Positions 17,513-26,339 of a stretch of 64,000 nt of DNA are shown here, piece after piece. The DNA is from Azorhizobium caulinodans ORS 571 (GTDB lineage Bacteria > Pseudomonadota > Alphaproteobacteria > Rhizobiales > Xanthobacteraceae), in assembly GCF_000010525.1 (NCBI RefSeq), contig NC_009937.1, positions 1,059,501-1,123,500 on the forward strand. Reading direction: 5' to 3'. The translations under genes were made by a program, and so were the position numbers. Under the pieces are notes generated by a model. It was not told the origin of the DNA and ran no database searches. It saw nothing but the letters and a program-made list of their open reading frames with translations. Positions within the stretch are counted from its first letter, which is position 1. Each line of letters opens with the position of its first letter.

Positions 17513-18703
17513 ATGACAATGGGAACCACGATGGATGGTGCGGCCTCTGCCGGGCTTGGGCGCGGCACCACCTTTGCCATGGCGGCCGCAGCCGGCATCG
17601 CCGTCGCCAACATCTATTACAACCAGCCCATGCTGGCGCTCATGGAAGCGGCCCTGCCGGGCCCGCTGACCGCCGCCGTACCCACGGCCACCCAGCTCGG
17701 CTATGCGGTGGGGCTGTTCCTGCTGGTGCCGCTGGGTGACCTGATGGAGCGGCGGCGCCTCATCGTCATCCAGTTCGGCGTGCTGGCGCTCGCCATGGCC
17801 ATGGTGGCTCTGGCACCTACGGCCGGGCTCGTTCTGGCGGCGTCCTTCCTGGTGGGGCTGGCCTCCACGGTGGCGCAGCAGATCATCCCGCTCGCCGCTC
17901 ATCTCGCGGCCCCCGCCCGCCGTGGCGCGACCGTCGGCACGGTGATGGCCGGGCTGCTCACCGGCATCCTGCTCAGCCGGACGCTGGCCGGTTTCGTTGC
18001 CACCAACTGGGGCTGGCGGGACATGTTCGGCCTCGGAGCGCCCATGGCGCTGGTGGCCGGCGGCCTGATGGCCCTGACGCTGCCCGCGAGCCGGCCGGAC
18101 AGCGGCCTCGGCTATGGCGCGCTGATGCGCTCCATCCTGCATCTGTGGCGGGAGTTCCCGGCGCTGCGCATCGCCGCGGTGACGCAGGGGCTGCTGTTCG
18201 CCACCTTCACCGGCTTCTGGACCATCCTCGCCTTCCGGCTTCAGGCGCCGCCGTTCGGCCTCGGCGCCGACGTGGCGGGCCTGTTCGGCATCGTCGGCGC
18301 GGTGGGCATCCTCTCGGCGCCGCTGGCCGGGCGCATCGCGGATCGCCACGGCCCGTCCCGCATGGTGCTCGTCGGCGCGGTGGTGACGCTGGTGTCGTTC
18401 GTGGTGTTCGGCGTGTGGGGTTCGCTGGCGGGCTTGATCGCCGGCGTCATCCTGCTCGACTTCGGCGTGCAGGCGGCGATGATCTCGAACCAGCACATCG
18501 TCTTTGCCCTGCGTCCCGAAGCCCGCGGCCGCATCAACACGCTTTACATGGGCAGCATCTTCATCGGCGGTGCCTCGGGCTCTGCCGGCGCGACGCTTGC
18601 CTGGTCCTTCGGCGGCTGGGGCGCGGTCTGCGTGCTTGGTGCGGTGCTCGGCCTTCTCGCGACGGTGCTCCAGATGGCCCGGGCGAAGTCCGCCGGCCAC
18701 TGA
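17513..18703 (+). CDS. MFS transporter
   Basis: Inner-membrane transporter of 396 residues with twelve hydrophobic segments. The N-terminal [16 protein letters not shown] and the loop [13 protein letters not shown] after helix 2 are characteristic of the YnfM/YbcL-like drug-efflux MFS group; [16 protein letters not shown] is the repeat of the same loop in the second half. A GGGAG ribosome site precedes the ATG. It is divergent from a LysR regulator and ends in a clear terminator. The transported compound is unknown; export is more likely than uptake. Confidence 0.9.
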   Translation: MTMGTTMDGAASAGLGRGTTFAMAAAAGIAVANIYYNQPMLALMEAALPGPLTAAVPTATQLGYAVGLFLLVPLGDLMERRRLIVIQFGVLALAMAMVALAPTAGLVLAASFLVGLASTVAQQIIPLAAHLAAPARRGATVGTVMAGLLTGILLSRTLAGFVATNWGWRDMFGLGAPMALVAGGLMALTLPASRPDSGLGYGALMRSILHLWREFPALRIAAVTQGLLFATFTGFWTILAFRLQAPPFGLGADVAGLFGIVGAVGILSAPLAGRIADRHGPSRMVLVGAVVTLVSFVVFGVWGSLAGLIAGVILLDFGVQAAMISNQHIVFALRPEARGRINTLYMGSIFIGGASGSAGATLAWSFGGWGAVCVLGAVLGLLATVLQMARAKSAGH

Positions 18704-18725
18704 CTTCAGGATCCTTCGAGGGTCG

Positions 18726-18756
18726 GGCCCGCCGTGCGTCGCACGGCGGGCCTTTT
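18726..18756 (+). terminator. rho-independent terminator of the MFS gene
   Basis: A perfect 12-bp stem (ggcccgccgtgc / gcacggcgggcc), 3-nt loop, then TTTT. It begins about 20 bp after the MFS stop and sits between two convergent genes. Confidence 0.85.
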
Positions 18757-18760
18757 CGTA

Positions 18761-19285
18761 TCAGGCGGCGGGCGGCGTCGGGGCTTCGCCCGCATTGGCC
18801 GGCAGGCCGGCGAGAGCGTTGCGCAGGGCCTGCTCCTTGCTGTGGTCGAGTGAGGTCTTCAGCACCACGCCGCCGAAGCCCTTGATGTCCTCCAGCACCT
18901 TGTCCGCGGTCATGGACTTGATGAGGACGAAGAGGGCGGCATTGCCGGGCGCGATGGAGCCGGCGAGATCCTTCATGAAGGCGTCGTTGACGCCGAAGTC
19001 CGAGAGGGCACCGGCGAGCGCACCCGAAGCGGCGCCGATCGCCGCGCCGACCACCGGCATCAGGAAGATGGTGCCCACGAGCAGGCCCCAGAAGCTGCCG
19101 CCCAGCGCGCCGGCGGCGGTGGTGTTCACGAGCTGGTTCAGCTTGATGTGGCCATCCTCGCTCTTGACCGCGATGACGGCGTCCTCGAGGGCGATCACAT
19201 ACTCCTTCTGCAGCGCGATCAGGTGCTGACGGACCTCTTCGGCCTTCTGTTCGGAGGGATAGACAATAACGACGAGGTCGGACAT
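18761..19285 (-). CDS. DUF1269 family membrane protein
   Basis: Protein of 174 residues. The N-terminal part (MSDLVVIVYPSEQKAEEV) is a small soluble domain; the middle has a glycine/alanine-rich hydrophobic hairpin (GGSFWGLLVGTIFLMPVVGA then IGAASGALAGALSDFGV) with the glycine-zipper look of DUF1269 proteins; a soluble C-terminal domain ends with a proline/alanine tail. The start chosen is MSDL at 19285, since the extension to 19339 is unlike the family. Function is unknown. It is monocistronic. Confidence 0.8.
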   Translation of the reverse strand: MSDLVVIVYPSEQKAEEVRQHLIALQKEYVIALEDAVIAVKSEDGHIKLNQLVNTTAAGALGGSFWGLLVGTIFLMPVVGAAIGAASGALAGALSDFGVNDAFMKDLAGSIAPGNAALFVLIKSMTADKVLEDIKGFGGVVLKTSLDHSKEQALRNALAGLPANAGEAPTPPAA

Positions 19286-19613
19286 CGGGGACACTCCGGT
19301 TGCGGACGCTGGAGGACGGCCCGGCCGGATGGCATCCATCCGGGCTCAAGAATCGCCCTCGAACTCTCATGATAGAGAACGCAGGACCTGCCCCGCTTGC
19401 ACGCAAGCAGCGCAGTGCGCGCTCCACGGTGATGGCACACCGCCTTGATCCGAGTGTGACACGATCGCCGGCCGGGTACAGCGGGGCGTCTCGCCGCTGG
19501 CCGGATTCTCACGCGCGCACCGTTCGCTCCATAGCGGAGGAGAGGGCGCTTTCCAGCCGGGGGAAGTGGCACTAATCTACCTAGCAACAAAGGCTTGTGA
19601 AGGAGTTGGGGCG
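19286..19613. other. divergent intergenic region, DUF1269 / CYTH-like gene
   Basis: A 328-bp spacer that must hold two divergent promoters. The only structure I see is a short inverted repeat gcttgc-ac-gcaagc at 19395-19408. No gene or RNA was recognised. Confidence 0.5.
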
Positions 19614-20528
19614 ATGGGGGAAACAGGGCCGGAGGCCAAGGCCGAGACCACGCCGCGCCTGTATGCGGACGGCCATCCGCTGGATGAGATCCACTACATC
19701 GAAGCCAAGATCATCCTGAACGGCAACCGCTTCACCAGCGTGAAGAATTTCTTCGACTTCGCCAAGATCGTGCGCAAGGTCGCCAAGGAGCAGGGAGTCG
19801 ATTTCGACAGCACGGAAGTGGAGGGCATGCGCCCCCAGATCCGCGAGGTGCTCTTCCTCGATACGAAGGATTTCAAGCTCTACAACAACGCCTTCATCCT
19901 GCGGCGCCGGATCAATTACGAGGATGGCTTCCCCGTCGGCGACCCCGAGATGGTGTTCAAGTTCCGCCATCCCGACCTTGAGACGGCGACGCTGTGCGAC
20001 GTGCGTCCGCAGATCCCCGGCGAATACCGCATCAAGTTCAAGGAAGAACTGCTGCCGCTGAAGGACCGCATCGGCGGCATCCGCACCCTCTTCTCGCACA
20101 ATGTCGAGTTCAAGTACCGGCCGGTGAACCTCATGGAGGATCCTAGCTCCTCCGACTATCTCACCCGCGTCTTCCCCGCGCTGGCGCCGGTCTTCGCCGG
20201 CAGCAAGGAGCGCATCTCGCTGGTGAACCACACGGCGGTGGAAGAGGTGCTCCAGCAGCTCGGTACGCTCGATTTCGGCAAGGGCGTCCTCGCCGCCTGC
20301 AACGTGGCCGTCTGGCGCACGCGCGGCGACCAGCACCAGTTGGTGGGCGAGTTCTCCTATCAGGCCCGCATGGAGCGCCGCGCCGCCGTGAGTGCCAAGG
20401 CCATCGAGCGTTCCAACGCCTTCTTCAACGCCCTCCAGCATGCGGCGCAGGACTGGGTGGCCCTCGGCATGACCAAGACCGGTGCCGTGTACCGGCTGAA
20501 GGGCGCGCCCCCGCATTCCCATGAGTGA
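19614..20528 (+). CDS. CYTH-like (triphosphate tunnel) domain protein
   Basis: Protein of 304 residues, with no named family that I recognise. Several segments fit the triphosphate tunnel/CYTH pattern: YIEAKIIL near the start (acidic-x-basic), LFLDTKDFKLYNNAFILRRR (the D-T...L...L-R-R-R block of CYTH enzymes), MVFKFRHPD, YRIKFKEEL and HNVEFKYRP. CYTH proteins bind phosphate chains or phosphorylated nucleotides, but catalytic competence here is unproven. The start is taken at MGETGPEA. The final 8 bases overlap the first chromate-transporter gene, so the two are probably translated together. The link to anion transport is unexplained. Confidence 0.55.
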   Translation: MGETGPEAKAETTPRLYADGHPLDEIHYIEAKIILNGNRFTSVKNFFDFAKIVRKVAKEQGVDFDSTEVEGMRPQIREVLFLDTKDFKLYNNAFILRRRINYEDGFPVGDPEMVFKFRHPDLETATLCDVRPQIPGEYRIKFKEELLPLKDRIGGIRTLFSHNVEFKYRPVNLMEDPSSSDYLTRVFPALAPVFAGSKERISLVNHTAVEEVLQQLGTLDFGKGVLAACNVAVWRTRGDQHQLVGEFSYQARMERRAAVSAKAIERSNAFFNALQHAAQDWVALGMTKTGAVYRLKGAPPHSHE

Positions 20529-21186
20529 CGTTCTGTCCGACGGCGCACCCTGCGAGGAAACCATCGTCCCGCAGCCGAGCGTGCTCACCATCTTTCTCGT
20601 CTTCCTCTCCATCGGGGCGACGAGCTTCGGCGGCGGTGTCGTGGCCTATCTGCGTTCCGCGCTGGTGGGTCGTCACCGCTGGGTGGATGACGAGACCTTC
20701 CTCGAACTCCTGTCCATCTGCCAGAGCCTGCCGGGGCTCAATGCCTCCAACATGGCGATCCTGGTGGGCGACCGGCTGAAGGGCACGGCGGGGGCCGCCG
20801 CCGCGCTGGTGGGCATCTGCCTGCCCGGCGGCATCATGATGGTCGCCGCCGCGCTTCTCTACAGCACCAACGAGAGCAAGGGCGGCGTCGTGAACGCCAT
20901 GCTGCACGGCGTCTCCGCGGCGGCGGTGGGCATGGTGCTGGCGGTCTCCGTCCAGCTCGGCCTCAAGACGCTGAAGCGTTATGCGGATCTGGTGTTCGTC
21001 GCCCTCACCATCATCGGCGTCGAGGTGCTGCACCAGTCGGTGCTCGTGGTGCTGGCGGTGGTCGGGGCTCTCGCGATCATCTGGTACCGGCCCGGCGGTG
21101 CGCCGCACGGGGGCGATCTGTTCGACCGCTTCACCAAGCCCAAGCCGAAGCCGCACCACGACCTCGATCACCACGGAGGCGTGTGA
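20521..21186 (+). CDS. chrA: chromate transporter, first half (short-chain ChrA)
   Basis: Inner-membrane protein of 221 residues with six hydrophobic segments, corresponding to the N-terminal CHR domain. Motifs are FLVFLSIGATSFGGGVVAYL, the conserved LLSICQSLPGLNASNMAI (P-G-x-N), and GDRLKGTAGAAAALVGICLP. A histidine-rich tail ends the protein. Its start overlaps the CYTH-like gene by 8 bp and its stop overlaps the second half (TGATG). In split systems both halves are needed for the transporter. Chromate or sulfate export is the family function; the true substrate is unconfirmed. Confidence 0.88.
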   Translation: MSDVLSDGAPCEETIVPQPSVLTIFLVFLSIGATSFGGGVVAYLRSALVGRHRWVDDETFLELLSICQSLPGLNASNMAILVGDRLKGTAGAAAALVGICLPGGIMMVAAALLYSTNESKGGVVNAMLHGVSAAAVGMVLAVSVQLGLKTLKRYADLVFVALTIIGVEVLHQSVLVVLAVVGALAIIWYRPGGAPHGGDLFDRFTKPKPKPHHDLDHHGGV

Positions 21187-21707
21187 TGGGCCAATTGCTC
21201 CCGCTCGTCGCGGTCTTCTCCTATCTGTCCCTGCTCACCGTGGGCGGCGGCATGGCCGCCTTTCCGGAACTCAAATACCTGACGGTGGATGTCCACCACT
21301 GGCTGACCTTCCCGCAGCTCATTCATCTCTACAGCATCGGCCAGATGGCGCCGGGGCCGAACATGATGATGATCGCGGCGGTGGGCCAATGGGTGGCCGG
21401 GCCGCTCGGGGCCATCCTCGTGACCGCGGCCTTCTTCCTGCCGACCGGCATCCTGACACTTCTGGTGGGTCGCCTGTGGGTGCGCCTCGCCGGCTGGCCC
21501 TGGCGGGCTTCCATCCAGCGGGGTCTCGGGCCGGTCTCCATCGGCCTGCTGCTCGCCGGCGTCATCGCCATCGGCAAGGGCGCCGTTACCGGCTGGGAAA
21601 GCGCAGCGATCGCAGCGGGGGTCTTCCTGATCCTCATCATCACGCGCATGAACCCGCTGCCGCTCATCGGCCTTGCCGCCGTGATCGGGGCCTATGCGTT
21701 TCGATAG
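21186..21707 (+). CDS. chrA: chromate transporter, second half (short-chain ChrA)
   Basis: Inner-membrane protein of 173 residues, the C-terminal CHR domain partner. Motifs are YLSLLTVGGGMAAFPELKYL, QLIHLYSIGQMAPGPNMMMI (P-G-P-N) and GAILVTAAFFLPTGILTLL. The ATG at 21186 overlaps the previous stop; an in-frame GTG three bases earlier is possible. Together with the first half it forms a paired SCHR system. Confidence 0.88.
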   Translation: MGQLLPLVAVFSYLSLLTVGGGMAAFPELKYLTVDVHHWLTFPQLIHLYSIGQMAPGPNMMMIAAVGQWVAGPLGAILVTAAFFLPTGILTLLVGRLWVRLAGWPWRASIQRGLGPVSIGLLLAGVIAIGKGAVTGWESAAIAAGVFLILIITRMNPLPLIGLAAVIGAYAFR

Positions 21708-21810
21708 AGCCGCCGGGTCAGCGCAATCAATCTGACCGGTTTGTACTTCAAGCGGGAACCAAGCCATTCCGGCCGCGTTAAGGCCGGAGTGGTTTGAGTG
21801 AGAGTGTCGG

Positions 21811-22215
21811 ATGGCCAGCGCCGCCCATCGTCCTCTGGTGTCGGGGGGACCCCGCACCGTGCTCGTTGCGGAGGACGATCCTTTTCTGCGGATGCTGATC
21901 GCGGATGCCCTCCGCGAGGCAGGCATGCGTGTGATCGAAGCCGTCTCCGCAGACGATGCGATGACGGTCCTGTCCGCGGATATCGCCGTGGACGCCGTGC
22001 TGACCGATGTCCGCATGCCGGGCACGATGGATGGTGTCGCCTTGGCAATGAGGCTGGCCGTCGAATATCCGTGGCTTCCTGTCTTTGTGGCCTCCGGAGA
22101 CCTCGATCCGGTCATTGCGGGAACGCTTCCCGCCTTCATCGCCAAGCCCTACGACATCAATGCCGTCGTGGCGCTCATCCTCGAACGGGTGAATCGCGAG
22201 GTGGCCGATGAATGA
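21811..22215 (+). CDS. stand-alone response-regulator receiver protein
   Basis: Single-domain receiver of 134 residues with no output domain. The acidic pair is Asp22/Asp23 (VAEDDPF), the phosphoacceptor is Asp66 (LTDVRMPG), Ser95 sits at the switch position and Lys112 (AKPY) is the conserved lysine, so it should be phosphorylatable. No histidine kinase is adjacent. It overlaps the next, related gene by 8 bp. Probable role: phosphotransfer intermediate or allosteric partner of a kinase encoded elsewhere. Confidence 0.88.
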   Translation: MASAAHRPLVSGGPRTVLVAEDDPFLRMLIADALREAGMRVIEAVSADDAMTVLSADIAVDAVLTDVRMPGTMDGVALAMRLAVEYPWLPVFVASGDLDPVIAGTLPAFIAKPYDINAVVALILERVNREVADE

Positions 22216-22615
22216 AGCCGTGATTCCGGAAAGCCAACCGAGCATCATGGTCATCGACGCCGACGTGCTCGTGCGGCACGTTCTGGCGGAATATCTGCGC
22301 ACGTGCGGCTATCGCGTCATCGAGGCGGCCAGCACGGATGAGGCGGCCGCCTTTATGTATGAGGCGGGTCTCACTCTGGAAGCGGTGATCACGGATGCGC
22401 AGGCGCCGGGTGCCCTCGGCGGGTTCGCCTTTGCGCGCTGGATGCGCGAGGCCCATCCGGAGGTGGACGTGATCCTCTCCGGCACGCCCGAGAAGTCGGC
22501 CGACGAGGCCGCCAACCTGTGTGACCAGGGCCCCCATCTGGCCCGCCCCTACGAGCCGCAGAGCGCGCTTGATTACATCAGGCGGCTACGGGCCGCGCGC
22601 ACACGGATCATCTGA
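22208..22615 (+). CDS. degenerate receiver-domain protein
   Basis: Protein of 135 residues, clearly related to the preceding receiver, but altered at key positions. The acidic triplet reads IDAD, with alanine at one acidic site; the phosphoacceptor aspartate is retained (Asp63, ITDAQAPG); SGTP occupies the switch region; and the conserved lysine is arginine (Arg113, LARPY). Phosphorylation-dependent switching may be weakened or lost. It starts inside the upstream gene (8-bp overlap), suggesting coupled synthesis in a fixed ratio, and ends 3 bp from the convergent outer-membrane gene. Confidence 0.8.
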   Translation: MNEAVIPESQPSIMVIDADVLVRHVLAEYLRTCGYRVIEAASTDEAAAFMYEAGLTLEAVITDAQAPGALGGFAFARWMREAHPEVDVILSGTPEKSADEAANLCDQGPHLARPYEPQSALDYIRRLRAARTRII

Positions 22616-22618
22616 GCT

Positions 22619-23317
22619 TCAGTTGAAGGTGCGCCGCAGGCCGATGCGCAACTGGTGCGTCGCCATGTCGTCGATGCTGTAGGGGACACCCGTGTAGGTG
22701 GTGAACTCCTGCGTGCCCATGGCGGCGTAGCGGTAGCTCACGTCGAGTGACCAGTCCTGCGCGAAGGACCAGGCGACGCCCGCAGTGGCGTTCCAGGCGA
22801 AGCCGACGTCCGTCTGCCCCCAGCCCGCCGGCGCGAAGAAGGGCTTGAAGCGCACGTTCGCCATGCCGAAGCCGACGCCGCCGCCCACATAGGGCGTGAT
22901 GTTGGCGATGGTGAACATGTCCCAATAGAGATTGGCCATCACCGCGCCGGTGTGCAGGGAATTCACGCCCAGCGGCCGGTCGGCGGTCAGCGCCAACATG
23001 TAGTCCGCGGTGATGTCGCCCCGCAGCCAGGGCAGGAAACGATAGCCGACGCCCACGCCGAACGTGCGGGCGGTGTCGGTCCCGGAGTTCGCCCGCGTGG
23101 CGCCTGCGACGCTCCCCTGCACCCCGCCCACGCCGAAGTTCGTGCGCAAATACCATTGCCCCGCCGTCGTGCCGGCGGTGGCGGGGCCATCGTCATCGAG
23201 GGTCGGCAGCGCCAGTGAGAAATCGCCGCTGCGCCCGAGCCGGGGCAGGGCGTCGTCTGCCGCATGGGCACCGCCGCAGGCCACGGTAAAAACGCCGATC
23301 AAAACGCCGATACGCAT
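22619..23317 (-). CDS. outer-membrane beta-barrel protein (Omp25/Omp31-like)
   Basis: Small porin-like barrel of 232 residues. A signal peptide ends at GGAHAA. Alternating hydrophobic strands follow (YLRTNFGVGGVQG, RTFGVGVGYRFLPWLRGDI, ITPYVGGGVGFGMANV, WSLDVSYRYAAMG) and the protein ends in a terminal RRTFN strand. This matches the eight-strand Omp25/31 family of Hyphomicrobiales. The start at 23317 (ATG) is preferred over a TTG at 23329. Confidence 0.85.
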   Translation of the reverse strand: MRIGVLIGVFTVACGGAHAADDALPRLGRSGDFSLALPTLDDDGPATAGTTAGQWYLRTNFGVGGVQGSVAGATRANSGTDTARTFGVGVGYRFLPWLRGDITADYMLALTADRPLGVNSLHTGAVMANLYWDMFTIANITPYVGGGVGFGMANVRFKPFFAPAGWGQTDVGFAWNATAGVAWSFAQDWSLDVSYRYAAMGTQEFTTYTGVPYSIDDMATHQLRIGLRRTFN

Positions 23318-23506
23318 CGGAAGGTCCAAACTCGAGCGGCAGGGAGCCGATTCGTTTCGAAGAATGAAGCAGAAGAATTTAACTTCTGCTTAACCCTACC
23401 GAATTGCCTTCTCGCAGCAAGGCGCGCGGTTCATGGGTCCTCGCCTGAACACCGGCATTTTTGCTCGAAATACCTTTGTACCTCTATCATCAAGGTGTGG
23501 CGCCAT

Positions 23507-24754
23507 TCACCAGCTCCCGTAGCGCGCAACAATGCCGCGGAAGAGCGCGCCCCGCTCGGCACCGAGATGCGCGCCGCTCGCGTCGCCGGCGGCGTCCTTG
23601 CCGACGGCGGTCTGCACGATGACGAGCTTGAGATCGGGATCGACGAAGATCGACTGGCCGTGAATGCCCAGAAGAGCGAAGCGCCGGTGGCTGCCGGGCC
23701 AGAGCCACACCTGGAGGCCGTAGCCGACATATGTGCTGCCGTGCCAGTTCATCCGGCCCGGCCGGAAGGCCTCCGGCTGGCGCTCGGCCGCCGTCATGTC
23801 CAATAAGTGCTCCCGCGAGAGCACGGGCTGCCCGGCCACCATGCCGTCATCCGCCAGCAGCAGGCCGAGGCGGGCATAATCATGCAGGGTCGCATTCAGC
23901 CCGCCCTGTGCGATCTCCACGTGATCGGACCGGTTGAGGATCCAGCTTGCCGGGGATTCCGCGCCCATGGGCTGCCAGAGGGTGCGTTCCACATAATGGC
24001 AAAGGGTGTCTCCGGTGGCCGCGCGCAGCACTACGCCGAGCGCCTGCGTCTGCGCGCCGGCATAATTGAAGGCTTCTCCGGCCGGGACGGCGCGCTCGGT
24101 CACGCTCTTCAGGGCCGCCACCGTTCCCGTCCGGGACATGATCCGGTTGAAGGCGGCGCGGTCGTCGCCCGGCGTGTAGGTCTCGGTGAAGCGGGCACCG
24201 GATGCCATGCGCATGAGATCGACCAGCCGCGTCCCGCCATAAAGCGAGCCGGAGAGTTCCGGCACATAGTCCTGCGCGCGGTCGTCCAGCGAGCGGATGC
24301 GGCCTTCCTCCTGCGCCTTCAGGATGGCGAGCGCGGTCACCGTCTTGGACATGGAATTGGAGAGGAACCGCATGTCCGGCGTGCGGTCATAGCCGTAGCG
24401 CTCGGCAACGATCGCCCCGTCATGCAGGACGATGAGGCCGGTGATGCGCTGGTGCGCCATATAATCGTCGAGGGTGTAGTCGGCGCCTTTGTAGCGATAG
24501 GTCAGCGGCGCGCCGGCCGGGGCGGCCGGCAGGGGACGGGGAACCGCCGCGGGTGACATCCGGCAGGTCTCGGCAATCTTCTCCATGCCGCTGAAGGAGC
24601 CGACGATATAGGGCTCCTGCCGCGTCTGCCCCAGGCTGGGGGCGACAGGATAGCCTTGCGCCTTTCCCAGCACATCCTCATCGGGAGAGGCGGCGGCAGG
24701 GCAGGCTGCCGCCAGCATCGAGATCAGAAGGAGCGCCCGCCGTCCAAACCGCAT
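23507..24754 (-). CDS. serine hydrolase, beta-lactamase/class C PBP fold
   Basis: Exported serine hydrolase of 415 residues. A signal peptide ends around CPAAASP. The nucleophile motif is SMSKT (S-x-x-K), the second motif is NYAG, and the third is near GIHGQS. A GGAGGAG ribosome site at correct spacing favours the ATG at 24754 over a GTG 9 bases upstream. It follows glmM by only 22 bp on the same strand, so the two may be co-transcribed. Family members are esterases, D-peptidases or 6-aminohexanoate hydrolases; substrate unknown. Confidence 0.85.
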   Translation of the reverse strand: MRFGRRALLLISMLAAACPAAASPDEDVLGKAQGYPVAPSLGQTRQEPYIVGSFSGMEKIAETCRMSPAAVPRPLPAAPAGAPLTYRYKGADYTLDDYMAHQRITGLIVLHDGAIVAERYGYDRTPDMRFLSNSMSKTVTALAILKAQEEGRIRSLDDRAQDYVPELSGSLYGGTRLVDLMRMASGARFTETYTPGDDRAAFNRIMSRTGTVAALKSVTERAVPAGEAFNYAGAQTQALGVVLRAATGDTLCHYVERTLWQPMGAESPASWILNRSDHVEIAQGGLNATLHDYARLGLLLADDGMVAGQPVLSREHLLDMTAAERQPEAFRPGRMNWHGSTYVGYGLQVWLWPGSHRRFALLGIHGQSIFVDPDLKLVIVQTAVGKDAAGDASGAHLGAERGALFRGIVARYGSW

Positions 24755-24776
24755 CGCGCGCACTCCTCCGCGCTCG

Positions 24777-26120
24777 TCAGGCCGCGACCTTGCGCAGCGC
24801 CTCGATCACTTCGTCCACCACGCCTTCCACCAGCTCGAAATCATCGCCCTCGCCCATCACGCGGATGACGGGTTCGGTGCCGGAGGGACGGATCAGCAGG
24901 CGGCCGTGATTGGCGAGCCGCCGCTCGGCATCGGCAATGGCGCTCTGGACGTTCTCGTGTTCCAGCGGCTTGCCGGAGGAATAGCGCACGTTCTTGAGCA
25001 CCTGGGGCAGCGGGTCGAAGCGGTGGCAGACCTCCGACACCGGACGCTCGCTGCGCGCCACGACTGCCAGCACCTGAAGGGCAGCCAGCAGGCCATCACC
25101 CGTGGTCGAATAGTCGGAGAGGATGATGTGGCCGGACTGCTCGCCGCCCACGTTGTAGCCATCCGAGCGCATGCGCTCCAGAACGTAGCGATCGCCCACC
25201 GAGGTGCGGGCCAGCGTCAGGCCCTCGTCCTTCAGATAGCGCTCGAGCCCAAGGTTGGACATGACGGTCGCGACGATCCCGTCCCGGGACAGCCGGCCGT
25301 CTTCCTTGAAGGAGTGGGCGACCACGGCCATGATCTGGTCGCCGTCCACCACATGGCCCTTCTCGTCCACGATGATGACGCGGTCAGCGTCGCCGTCGAG
25401 CGCGATGCCCACGTCCGCGCGCACTTCCCGCACCTTGGCCGAGAGGGCGGCGGGGGAGGTGGAGCCCACGTCGCGATTAATGTTCAGGCCATCGGGCTCG
25501 ACGCCCATGCTGATGACTTCGGCGCCCAGTTCCCAGAGCGCATCGGGCGCGACGCGGTAGGCGGCGCCATTGGCGCAGTCCACGACCACCCGCAGGCCCT
25601 CGAAGGACTGGTCGCGGGGCAGGGTGCGCTTGGCATATTCGATATAGCGGGCATGGACGCCCTCGACGCGCCGGGCGCGGCCGATGTCCATGGGCTGGGC
25701 GAGCTTCTTGGAGAGATCCTCGTCGATCAGTTCCTCGATCTCATGCTCGATCTGGTCGGAGAGCTTGAAGCCGTCGGGGCCGAACAGCTTGATGCCGTTG
25801 TCGTCGAAGGGATTGTGCGAGGCGGAGATCATCACGCCGAGGTCGGCGCGCATGGAACGGGTGAGCATGCCCACGGCCGGCGTCGGCATCGGGCCCAGCA
25901 GCAGAACGTCCATGCCCACCGAGGTGAAGCCGGCCACGAGCGCGTTCTCGATCATGTAGCCCGAGAGGCGGGTGTCCTTGCCGATCACCACCCGGTGGCG
26001 GTGTTCGCCCCGCCGGAAGGCGAGGCCGGCCGCCATGCCGACGCGCAGGGCGAGATCGGCGGTCAAGGTCGCATTCGCCCGGCCCCGCACCCCGTCCGTT
26101 CCGAAATACTTGCGCGCCAT
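24777..26120 (-). CDS. glmM: phosphoglucosamine mutase
   Basis: Converts glucosamine-6-phosphate to glucosamine-1-phosphate on the route to UDP-GlcNAc, in the cytoplasm. The protein has 447 residues, the normal length. It starts [13 protein letters not shown]; the catalytic phosphoserine is in [12 protein letters not shown]; the metal-binding loop is DGDADR ([10 protein letters not shown]); the sugar-binding loop is GGEQSGHI; and the phosphate-binding loop is [12 protein letters not shown]. The start at 26120 follows a GGAAGGA ribosome site. Confidence 0.96.
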   Translation of the reverse strand: MARKYFGTDGVRGRANATLTADLALRVGMAAGLAFRRGEHRHRVVIGKDTRLSGYMIENALVAGFTSVGMDVLLLGPMPTPAVGMLTRSMRADLGVMISASHNPFDDNGIKLFGPDGFKLSDQIEHEIEELIDEDLSKKLAQPMDIGRARRVEGVHARYIEYAKRTLPRDQSFEGLRVVVDCANGAAYRVAPDALWELGAEVISMGVEPDGLNINRDVGSTSPAALSAKVREVRADVGIALDGDADRVIIVDEKGHVVDGDQIMAVVAHSFKEDGRLSRDGIVATVMSNLGLERYLKDEGLTLARTSVGDRYVLERMRSDGYNVGGEQSGHIILSDYSTTGDGLLAALQVLAVVARSERPVSEVCHRFDPLPQVLKNVRYSSGKPLEHENVQSAIADAERRLANHGRLLIRPSGTEPVIRVMGEGDDFELVEGVVDEVIEALRKVAA

Positions 26121-26339
26121 GTCCGACCGGTCCTTCCCCATTCATTGCAGCCTGATGCGTTTAGCATCGACACGTGCTGCCCGCAGTCACGTTTTGTGAG
26201 CGAGATTAACCGACAATCTGCGGCTTTGGTCGCTACCATATGACCGTTGGTGCGCTGCTCTCCGCTTGGTCATGACGTTTGCGCAGGCAACGCCATGATG
26301 CTAACCCCGCAGCCACGCATTTTCTGGAGCTTCCCGGCC

